Position numbers and translations under genes: made by a program. A DNA stretch of 64,000 nucleotides from a virus, in IMG/VR virus record IMGVR_UViG_3300031746_000003, positions 56,345 through 120,344 of that record. One strand, 5' to 3'. Shown piece by piece: positions 51,451-59,700 of the stretch (within the stretch, counting starts at the first letter, position 1; every line of letters begins with the position of its first letter). The notes beneath the pieces are model-generated. The model saw nothing but the letters and a program-made list of their open reading frames with translations. It did not search any database and was not told the origin of the DNA.

Positions 51451-51708
51451 ATGGGAGACGTTCTAGACCTAAAGCCAAAGCTAGCAGACAAAGTAGCTGT
51501 AGAGCCCACCACTGCATTAGCTACCGAGATCGTGAACCTCATAGCGAACAGGCATCCACCTGTACAAGCTGAGGAGGGGTTTGCTGCGCTAGTGCTAGCA
51601 GCTCGTGTACTTCATAAGCAGCTAATAGAAATGCACGGTAAAGACATAGCTGACAGAGCTCTAACAGCCTCTTACGATCTGGCAGATCACTATCAGATCA
51701 TAGAGTGA
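51451..51708 (+). CDS. Unknown helical protein inside the minus-strand island
   Basis: 85 residues, ATG preceded by AAAGGG. Helical and Ala/Leu-rich (EEGFAALVLAARVLHKQLIE). It is the only plus-strand gene in this island and is divergent from the lipoprotein unit. Function unknown. Confidence 0.62.
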   Translation: MGDVLDLKPKLADKVAVEPTTALATEIVNLIANRHPPVQAEEGFAALVLAARVLHKQLIEMHGKDIADRALTASYDLADHYQIIE

Positions 51709-51716
51709 TAGCTAAA

Positions 51717-51741
51717 GAAGTTGGCAGTCCTTCTCTTAGAC
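51717..51741 (-). terminator. Hairpin terminator with conserved loop GACTGCCAA
   Basis: Minus strand: AGAAG-GACTGCCAA-CTTCT followed by TTAG, just after the stop of the gene at 51744. Same loop as the 50.8-kb copy with a different, compensating stem. It may also end the convergent plus-strand gene. Confidence 0.65.
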
Positions 51742-51743
51742 GA

Positions 51744-51941
51744 TCAGTTCCACACGTCAGCTAGCCACCACCCATCGGCGAACACGCCAATGAAGTCGTC
51801 GTCCATTCCGTAGGTGCCCTCGTAGTCCTCTGTCTCCAATATGGAGGCAGCTTCCACTTGGGCCAACAGTTCGGCGTGACGGCTCTTGTCGATGACGCGC
51901 GTTATCAGATGAGCGGCAGCTTCTTTAGACACTTTTTCCAT
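51744..51941 (-). CDS. Small acidic protein
   Basis: 65 residues from ATG 51941, preceded by GGAAGGA; an alternative GTG at 51983 overlaps the upstream stop as GTGA and would add 14 residues. A helical N-terminal half (EAAAHLITRVIDKSRHAELL) and an Asp/Trp-rich end (YGMDDDFIGVFADGWW). Acidic small proteins of this kind can be host-inhibiting DNA mimics, but nothing here proves it. Confidence 0.6.
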   Translation of the reverse strand: MEKVSKEAAAHLITRVIDKSRHAELLAQVEAASILETEDYEGTYGMDDDFIGVFADGWWLADVWN

Positions 51942-51979
51942 GATGATGATTCCTTCCCACGGGATGATTCCCGCATAAG

Positions 51980-52312
51980 TCACTTGACCACACGAAGGTG
52001 TGGCTTGGGTGGGGTTGTATGCCCTTCCAGGAAGTCCACCTTAGCCACCAAGGCTTCGGTGACCTTCTCCCACTCTTTGAGAGCGGCCATATTGCCATGG
52101 TTCACCATGGTGAAATCCCCTAGCATTTTAGAAGCGGTGTCGTACCGACACTGCAGTGCCTTGGCCGACCCGACGAGCTGCATGTGGTCTCGATGGGCCT
52201 GGTCGAGCTCTTGCTGGTCTGCCTTCCGCTGAAGGAGCCTGCCGATAAGCACGCCGATCACGAGGGCCAGAGGAGACATCACAAACGAGACAATCATAAT
52301 GAACTGATTCAT
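51980..52312 (-). CDS. Membrane-anchored coiled-coil protein
   Basis: 110 residues. An N-terminal transmembrane helix (about 4-25) is followed by a charged helix (QRKADQQELDQAHRDHMQLV) and a hydrophilic end. This is inner-spanin-like topology; the nearby lipoprotein at 51.0 kb could be a partner, though the two are not adjacent. First gene behind promoter block A. Confidence 0.6.
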   Translation of the reverse strand: MNQFIMIVSFVMSPLALVIGVLIGRLLQRKADQQELDQAHRDHMQLVGSAKALQCRYDTASKMLGDFTMVNHGNMAALKEWEKVTEALVAKVDFLEGHTTPPKPHLRVVK

Positions 52313-52343
52313 TGGGACCTTTCAAGAGGAGGATTCCTCATAT

Positions 52344-52374
52344 CTATTATACCACCAAACTCTCAATTATTGAG
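52344..52374 (-). promoter_or_regulatory. Promoter block (family member A)
   Basis: Minus strand: CTCAATAATTGAG at the -35 region and TTTGGTGGTATAATAG at -10, then a GAGGA-ATCC-TCCTC leader hairpin and GAAAGG before the ATG at 52312. The CTCAAT-T-ATTGAG palindrome is shared with the divergent plus-strand -10 element at 52377. Confidence 0.7.
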
Positions 52375-52376
52375 GG

Positions 52377-52382
52377 TATAAG
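52377..52382 (+). promoter_or_regulatory. Candidate -10 element (GGTATAAG)
   Basis: GGGTATAAG on the plus strand, 18 bases before the ATG at 52401 and back to back with promoter A. CCAAAC stands near the -35 position. Confidence 0.45.
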
Positions 52383-52400
52383 AGTGGTGAAAGGAAACAC

Positions 52401-52709
52401 ATGAGCCCTTACAACATCAAACTGGACCGGGCTGAGGTACTAAGAGTGCTAGCTCACTGCTCTATGGGCTTCTTGGATGCGGTGACACTAGTCAACGCCC
52501 CAATGGAGGCATCAGCACTAATGGCTGGAGTCATGAAGAACGCAGCACTAGAAGCCTGCCCATCCATGCAGTTTACTCTGGCAGAGCTTGAAGATGCAGT
52601 CACCGACATGTTCCTGGAGCGGAATGGTGGTGCCACACCAAGAGAGCTCGCTAAACTCCAAAAGCGAGTTGCAGATCTTAAAGAAGAAAGGAAACTCAGT
52701 GGCAACTAA
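52401..52709 (+). CDS. Unknown helical protein
   Basis: 102 residues with AAAGGAAA upstream. Helical throughout, ending in a charged coiled coil (ELAKLQKRVADLKEERKL). Its end overlaps the next gene by 11 bases. Function unknown. Confidence 0.6.
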   Translation: MSPYNIKLDRAEVLRVLAHCSMGFLDAVTLVNAPMEASALMAGVMKNAALEACPSMQFTLAELEDAVTDMFLERNGGATPRELAKLQKRVADLKEERKLSGN

Positions 52710-53526
52710 GAACCTATCTCGTACGCCTATCGAAGGAGGGCGTACTGGGCGCAACAAGCATGATCGTCGGTACTCCAATAGAGAAGAGCGTGTGGCTACG
52801 CGTGGGGCTTTGGCAAAGGTCAGAGCCACTGGTGATGGGGATGACCTTCCAATCATCAAGCGCAATAAGGTCATGAAAGAATTCGCCGATAAACTGTCCG
52901 TGGTTAATCGGTTCCTTGATGCCAACGTGGGGAAGTACTGGCCCAAGGTGTACTCAGAACTCCGTAAAAAGTTCGATAGCCGTACTACCGCAGGCCGTCA
53001 TATCTTGTTTGACCACATGCTTCGTGGCATCAAGGGTGCTGGACAGCAGGAAGGCCTACACCCTTACTCGTTCTCATTCGAAGACTACTACGTCAACGAG
53101 GCCAACTTGCTCATGAAGTGCAAGGAGTCTAAGCGTGGTGGCAAACAAGTGGGAAAGAAAGAGCCTAAGCCCAAGAAGACCAAGCCCGTCTCTCTCATCA
53201 AGATCGCAAAGTGGCTGGATGGCATGGGGGTGGTCAAGCAGGGGGAGGTGCTCTACTGGGGTGTCCCTGCTGGAAGAGACCCCTGGGTGGTAGAGGTGGT
53301 AAAGCAGAGTCCTTGGGCCTCCGAGCTACGTTACAGAATGCTCGATCACACCGGCAAGCCGTACTCTATGCCAAAATGGGCTCCTGCTCCTGGGGAAGTT
53401 CCAGTGCTTGTGCCCTGCTACGCCACTACCCTGGTTATGCGGCAAGGAAAGCGCATGGCTGAAGAAGACGTGAAATTCTTCAACAGCCTGCAGCAGAACA
53501 TCAAGGACTGGCTACTCCAGATGTGA
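52699..53526 (+). CDS. Conserved-type protein with KNLSRTPIEGGR N-terminus
   Basis: 275 residues from GTG 52699, supported by AAGGA. The N-terminal block (KNLSRTPIEGGRTGRNKHDR, RRYSNREERV) resembles a motif on uncharacterised bacterial and phage proteins. A helical middle carries a basic Lys/Pro segment (KKEPKPKKTKP, about 150-165), and a beta-rich C-terminus has many Trp/Pro residues. A conserved-loop terminator hairpin follows its stop. Function unknown; the basic region suggests nucleic-acid contact. Confidence 0.62.
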   Translation: MATKNLSRTPIEGGRTGRNKHDRRYSNREERVATRGALAKVRATGDGDDLPIIKRNKVMKEFADKLSVVNRFLDANVGKYWPKVYSELRKKFDSRTTAGRHILFDHMLRGIKGAGQQEGLHPYSFSFEDYYVNEANLLMKCKESKRGGKQVGKKEPKPKKTKPVSLIKIAKWLDGMGVVKQGEVLYWGVPAGRDPWVVEVVKQSPWASELRYRMLDHTGKPYSMPKWAPAPGEVPVLVPCYATTLVMRQGKRMAEEDVKFFNSLQQNIKDWLLQM

Positions 53527-53532
53527 GTAGTG

Positions 53533-53556
53533 AGAAAGGACTGCAAACTTTCTTAG
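53533..53556 (+). terminator. Hairpin terminator with loop GACTGCAAA
   Basis: AGAAAG-GACTGCAAA-CTTTCT followed by TAG, seven bases after the stop at 53526. The loop differs by one base from the copies at 50.8 and 51.7 kb; the 6-bp stem is different in sequence but fully paired. Confidence 0.6.
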
Positions 53557-53593
53557 CCCTCTATTATCCACTCTCTGCTAAACTACCCACTGA

Positions 53594-56500
53594 ATGGCCT
53601 ACTCTACTATCGAAGTTCAAAACGCAGTTGAGAAGCTGGTACTCGCAAATGTGCGTAGACCTTATGGAAGTTTAGGTAATAGGCAACTAAACGTTACCTT
53701 CACTGACCTGCAAAATGCAGTTGGAGGGCTATTTACTCTCTTCCCAAATGCTCCGTACTACTTGGTGCAGCTAGGGATAAGTAGAGCAATAGAATCGCTG
53801 TACCAAGAGGCGGCTATCGCTGCTGACTTGTACCAAGCATTGAATGAGCTCTTGAGGTTTGAATCGCCTATTGAAGACATCTCGCAAATACAAAATGCGA
53901 ATGTTGCTCTTCAAGCTCTATCAGGCGCACTGAGTAATAGAACCTCTCCTATTACAGAAGTATCTACCTCACCTGCCTTCAAGACCTTTGATAGCAGTGT
54001 TGATGCATTTCTGGCTCAAGCAGGCCCCAATATCAAACACCAAGGTCAGATAGTACGTACCCCTACTCAGGCTAGAGAGTCTGTAGCTCCGTTAGTGTCT
54101 AACTTGAAGGCGGCTCATATGACCACCTTCGAGAAAGCTACTTACTTATCTAACGCTATAGCCAATTACTCTACGTTGAATCTACCACTGGTTACAGCTC
54201 AGTACGTGACCCAGAATGCTCAAGCTTCTGTCAGTGGGCATTATGAGGATCTGAAGGCTCAAACACCCGCTGAGAGGAATAGGGGGCTGAGGGACATTGT
54301 ACTGGACCTGCTGGCTGCCAAGGCGACGGTTAAGGGATTTGGCAGTATAGGAGCTCCAGGAGCTTTCTTGCCGTCAGCAGGCAGCGGGTCTCCCTATAGT
54401 GATGCCGACCATCCAGGTACACCAGCTACGGTGTCCGCCACCATTAACGGACCCTATCCAATTGTACTTGGGCACAACGAGCTAGATGTGTTCGTAGATG
54501 GCGAACCATACGGTACGATACCGTCAGCTAGTCTCTCGCTGAGTGGTGGATTTGTGGCTCAGCTCAAGGCTAGTTTTACGCAGCCTGCTACTGGTTATGT
54601 CTTTGGTGACCCCCCAGATGTTGTAGCTACAAATGATGTGCTGTCCTTTACGTTAACGGGCTTCTCCACGGTAACGGTGACGTTTACTCATGGAGCTCGA
54701 ACGCTGAAGCAAGTGCTATCTGAGATTAACGCAGCTATACCAGCAGGTACGCCGCTTATAGCTGATGCCTTCATCTTGCAGCGTAAGTTCCTAGGCCCCG
54801 TTATACTGGAAGATGGTGGTGGTTTTATCCTAGGTGCACTTAACCTAGCCATAGTAGATTGGAATCTTAGCTACGACATAGTCAGTAGCGATGTGTTGTT
54901 CGTAACTGACTTCACGTCACTTTCATATGGTGCACAGGCTACAGATATTGCTGTGGCGGGTAACGAGCTTGTAGCCGATATATTCTCTCAGCATTTCCCT
55001 ACGGCAGGCGCTAACAAGACAATAGAGATAGGCCAAGCTGGCGTGCGCCTACGAGTTACTGGTCAGTACGACACCGGAAAGGTAGACGCCCGTATTCAGT
55101 CTATCCAGGAGTCGTGGGTTCTAAAGCTAGAGTCTACGTCTACTGCAGCTACGACTCTCGGTTTGACAGCCAACGGGTTATCACAATCACTGGCGAGCAA
55201 GGCGTCTGACATAGCCGAAGGAGTTAACACTACTTCCGTTGGTAAAGGACTTGTGCGGGCTACTGCAGTGTTCAATACACTAGCGACTACTCTGTCGCAC
55301 ACAGAGCCATCAGTTAATACCAGGCTCTCGTTCTACAAGATGCGTAGTACGGTAACTCTAGGCACTGGGTTATCCATGGTTATCGTTACTCCTGGGGCGC
55401 TGACAGCCGGGGTGATAACAGGAGATACGGTTATCATTAGGTCTACGCCTACCCCAGGTGAGGTCGGCATCCAGGGTATTGTCTCTGCTGTTACCGACAC
55501 ACAGTTCAACGTATTGTTCAACGCGCCTGTGACTGCAGCAGCCGGTGTAGTGATTGATGTTGGGGCAGACCTAGCACTTAAGTCTGGGTACATCGCCATA
55601 ATCAACAACACCTCGCCTAACGACGGTCGCTACACTGTCAAGGCGCAGACTACACCGCTCGACTACACCCTGACATCAGCGCTTACGTTCCCAGCAGCGT
55701 TTGGTGGTGTGCCCTATTTCTTCACCGACGTACAAGTGGGTGCTTACGGCATTACGCTCGCTTCATCTAATACTGGTGTGTCATCACAGATACTGGTGAA
55801 GCGTAGGTCTGGTGGGGGACCGTCTTCTGCTGAAGGCCTGCTGTTCATTACTGAAGAGGCCAGCGCAGTAGGAGCCACTAATTACTTTCAGGTCACTGAG
55901 CTGCCCAAGGGATTAGAGGTCAACGATGTCCTGGAGCTCTACGATACCAATGTGTCGGTACCCTCTTCCACCTATGTGATAGCTGACTTCAACAGCACGC
56001 TGAATATACTGCAGCTAGCAACCCCAGTAGCTTCGACTCACCCAGCTACAACGTTCAGCACCACGTCTCAGCTACCGTTTGCTAGGATACGTAGACACAA
56101 GAGCTCTAACTACGAAGGGTTTAAGACAGCTGTGCTTGCCTGGCTGCACTTGTCGGTGAACCAGTCGCAGTACATGTCGGAGTTAGATCGCCTGATGAAC
56201 CCCATCCTAGCTAATAGTAATCCTACGCCAGGAGCTGTGACAGCCGCCAAGGGTCATCTACAGAAGCTTATCCAGGTGTTGAGCATCACAGGAGCTCAGT
56301 CTTTCGGTGCGTCTGTGGACGCTACGCTAGAAGACGCGTACAGCAGCTACACGGCTCAAGCTATCCCGCAGGTGAACACGCTCATAGCTACGTACACAGC
56401 CAAGGGCACAGATAGAGCTCTGGACATCCTGATAGAGGGCAGGTTCTCAGAGTTCTTTGGCCTAACGCAGGACACAGCGTCATACGCTGGTACATTACTA

Positions 56501-56665
56501 GCCGCAGTGAAGCAGATAACACTGGCGGATATACCTGTTAGGAAGACCCTGCGGGAGCAGAATAAGGCCATGGAGAAAACTATGGCTAGTTACGAGGATA
56601 CGGACTTTGAATTCGACCAGAGTGACATAGACCCTAGTGCCGCCCTTGTTATCCCCAACAGCTAG
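53594..56665 (+). CDS. Large baseplate/fibre-type structural protein
   Basis: 1023 residues. The N-terminal ~240 are helical (AVEKLVLANVRRPYG; GISRAIESLYQEA); about 280-860 is a long series of beta-rich modules (repeated DVLSFTLTG-, ITGDTVIIRST-type strands); the C-terminal 150 are helical with an acidic tail (TDFEFDQSDIDPSA). Helical ends around a beta body suit a baseplate wedge or fibre-anchoring protein. It starts a fibre gene cluster. Confidence 0.65.
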   Translation: MAYSTIEVQNAVEKLVLANVRRPYGSLGNRQLNVTFTDLQNAVGGLFTLFPNAPYYLVQLGISRAIESLYQEAAIAADLYQALNELLRFESPIEDISQIQNANVALQALSGALSNRTSPITEVSTSPAFKTFDSSVDAFLAQAGPNIKHQGQIVRTPTQARESVAPLVSNLKAAHMTTFEKATYLSNAIANYSTLNLPLVTAQYVTQNAQASVSGHYEDLKAQTPAERNRGLRDIVLDLLAAKATVKGFGSIGAPGAFLPSAGSGSPYSDADHPGTPATVSATINGPYPIVLGHNELDVFVDGEPYGTIPSASLSLSGGFVAQLKASFTQPATGYVFGDPPDVVATNDVLSFTLTGFSTVTVTFTHGARTLKQVLSEINAAIPAGTPLIADAFILQRKFLGPVILEDGGGFILGALNLAIVDWNLSYDIVSSDVLFVTDFTSLSYGAQATDIAVAGNELVADIFSQHFPTAGANKTIEIGQAGVRLRVTGQYDTGKVDARIQSIQESWVLKLESTSTAATTLGLTANGLSQSLASKASDIAEGVNTTSVGKGLVRATAVFNTLATTLSHTEPSVNTRLSFYKMRSTVTLGTGLSMVIVTPGALTAGVITGDTVIIRSTPTPGEVGIQGIVSAVTDTQFNVLFNAPVTAAAGVVIDVGADLALKSGYIAIINNTSPNDGRYTVKAQTTPLDYTLTSALTFPAAFGGVPYFFTDVQVGAYGITLASSNTGVSSQILVKRRSGGGPSSAEGLLFITEEASAVGATNYFQVTELPKGLEVNDVLELYDTNVSVPSSTYVIADFNSTLNILQLATPVASTHPATTFSTTSQLPFARIRRHKSSNYEGFKTAVLAWLHLSVNQSQYMSELDRLMNPILANSNPTPGAVTAAKGHLQKLIQVLSITGAQSFGASVDATLEDAYSSYTAQAIPQVNTLIATYTAKGTDRALDILIEGRFSEFFGLTQDTASYAGTLLAAVKQITLADIPVRKTLREQNKAMEKTMASYEDTDFEFDQSDIDPSAALVIPNS

Positions 56666-56670
56666 TAGCA

Positions 56671-56698
56671 CGGCGTTCCCAAGACAGCCGTTTTAGCG
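56671..56698 (+). terminator. Intrinsic terminator candidate
   Basis: ACGGC and GCCGT pair across a 12-base loop and are followed by TTTAG, directly after the stop of the gene ending at 56665. Short stem, so moderate strength. Confidence 0.5.
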
Positions 56699-56711
56699 GT
56701 AAGATGCACCC

Positions 56712-59700
56712 ATGCCAATCAGCGCGTTAATTCGGTTCCAGCAGGGCCCCACGATTGGTGGAGCTGGAGAAGCCTATGCGGGTACTGTAGCTGGCGGCGT
56801 GGTCACCGTGACCAACGGAGGCGTAAACGCTGGCGTAACTAGCTGGACTATTACGTTGCTGTCCGTGCCCCTTGGTAGCTTGTTAGTTCCAGGGGTAATT
56901 GGTAGCGCGTTTGACGCTTTTCCTACAGCGACATTTGTCCCTGATGTGGACGGGCAGTGTTACCGCATTCAGCTGGATATCACTGACGGCTCCGTTACTG
57001 ACCAGGACATCCGTAATTTCGGTACGCTGAACGCGCGTGGGAACATAATCCCTCCACCTCAGCTCAATCCTCCCCCACTGGTAGCTAAGCCCAATGAGCT
57101 CAACTTCGTAGACCCAAATACTACTACTGAGCAGATAGAGGGCTGGGCAGGTACTAGCGCACCAGGGCTAGTGAACAAGATATTAGTTGGGATAGAAGAC
57201 GCCGCGTACGATGCATTACCTCTTGTGGGTACGGGCATACCTGGGGACTACACCCGTATAGCAACCCCCAAGCTACACGTGCCCACTGCTCCAGTGTATG
57301 ACGGGGCGTTCATCTGGGTAGTGAAGTCCAACTTTGAAGAAACAGAAGGTGGTGGGACTAGCATAGGACCTGGTGTTCTAAAGATAGACCCAGTTACTAA
57401 CAAGATCGTTGAGTCTATCGATACAGAGGACACTGGTGAGGCTGCTTACACGCTGGTGGACACGGGCACACAGCTCTTCCTCTTTGGCGTTGGTGGTGAA
57501 GGACCAGCTCTTTGGGTGCGTGAGGTGCTGCGTGGGGCTACAACTACATTTGGCCCTAGGCTAACTGTCTACACGTTTTCTAGCGCAAGTGCTTATCCTG
57601 TAGACGGGCTATGGGATGGCACGCACATCTGGCTCTCTACTGGGTCAGAGCAAGCGCTGATAGGAACGTTGCCCAGCAGTATCAGTGCACCTGACATAGT
57701 GCTCACAGCACTAGGTGGTGATGTAACGAGCCTTGTGTACGACCCAACTGGGGCGAACTACGGAGACGGTAAGCCACACTTGTTCGTGGCGGTAGACAAC
57801 ACAGTCTACAGCTACACCGACTTAGAGACCGTTAGCCCCGTAGTAGATGGTAGCTATGCACCTGACCTGACGATTAGGTCGATGGCACTGGACACGCTGG
57901 GTGCAAAGCTCTGGACGTTGGTTACTGAGACTGACGGTACTTGGCAGCTTTATAAGCTCAACCTAGACCTAACACTAAATCTATACCCCGGTGTAGCCAA
58001 CACTGATTGCGAGGGGTCTATTATTCTCTGCGATGCCTTTAGCAAGATATACGTAGTCTTGGTAGGTACCGCAGCTCTTGATGACGGTAAGACCTTCCTT
58101 AGGCGCTACAGCAATGTTGGCGTGTTTGAGGTTGAGCTGAATATCACGCTCACTAGTGGTGGTAACCGCCCGCTCATTTACTCCTTCTGGCGGGCCCTCA
58201 TACTGAACATGAACATCTGGCTACCAACGCCAGAGCTAGTATCATTCAGCACGGACGTACCAGAGCTCGTGGGCAAGGGCGGTGTCGTACGAGTTGATAC
58301 TGGACTCGTTGGTGTCAGTAGAACAGAGCCACTGAAGAACCTCGCCTACGAGGGTAGAACTACCCAGTGGTTTTTCCCTACTGTGACAGATGAGGCGATG
58401 TACTGGGACAGGGTGTCCGACGTCATCGTTGTGGAGGACACTAACTTCAATTGTCGTGTGCACCTTGGGGCGGCCGTAGCTAACAAGGTAGTTACAGTTT
58501 ACAACCACACGCTGTTAGAGCTCTTCACAGTTACAGTCGTAGACGTTGTTCCAGCGAACACCATAGTGCTGCGGCCTCTAGAGATAGCGTCGTTCTACTC
58601 AGACGGTGGTAACTGGACACTGATGCAGAGTGCTGGCTCTGCCGCACTGCCTGCGTATACCAAGCACGGCGAGGTACTTACGCTGCTAGGTGACGTACCA
58701 GACTTTGGTAACCCTCTAAGTTCAGTAGAGCATGGTGGTGACATCTGGTTCATTAACATCAATGCCCATATATATGGTGGTACCAGTCTCTACCTACGAC
58801 CTGGTGTAACTAGGGTAAACTCGACTACACAAAAGATCGTAGAGCGTATAGATATCAACACCACCCCCAATACTGAGATAGTAGCTTTCGCTGTATCTAC
58901 CGGAGCTAAGCTCTGGTTGGTGTGCTCCCAGAGGGCACCAGCAGGAAACACCAACATAATTCTACGTGAGGTTATAGTTGGAAACCCGAGTACGATAGGC
59001 CCAGCTGTAATCATCTATAGCGATGTAGATATAGCTAGCCCGACTGGCGCTGTCTTTGATAGTAGTAACAACAAGCTATGGATCTGTTACCAAGCTAGCA
59101 GCCCCGATGCTAGCAGCGTAGTACAGGCTGACTCAGTTACAGGCGCTCCAGGTATACCAATCGCTGTTGGCTTAGTTGGAGAGTCACTTAGCACGCTGGC
59201 GTTGGACAACAACATAGGTAACTACGGTGATCTAAAGCCGCGCCTGTACGTGGGTAATACCACCGCTAATACGATACAGGCTGTTAAAGATCTAGACACA
59301 AACCCACCTACGCTAGACGGCGCTGCGTTAGTTGCTGGACTCCCAGTTACTACGTTAGTTATGGGTAACAGCAACAGGCTTTATGCTGGTGCCTACGGCA
59401 CTTCAGACTTAGCGTCTTTTACCGTTAACCCTCTAGCAGTATCTGTAGCGGCAGCACCTACGGGTATTGGAGCTATTTGGTCGCTAATGTTTGATACCCT
59501 CAACGGTAGGTTGGTATCTGCTATATGGGACACTGCCAGCAAGTATATCCTCGTTGCTTTTAACGCCGTAACGTTAGCACCACTAACCTCTATCGATCTC
59601 CCGGTTAACGAGGACAAAGTAGGAGTCAGCACAAGTACTTATATCGCTATCGCATTTGGTTACATATGGGTGCCTAACCCGTCTCTGTGGAACGGGTTTT

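Noticed and set aside
53560-53575. GGATAATAG on the minus strand before the 53594 gene
   Set aside because: The -35 part of the family is absent and no minus-strand gene lies downstream.
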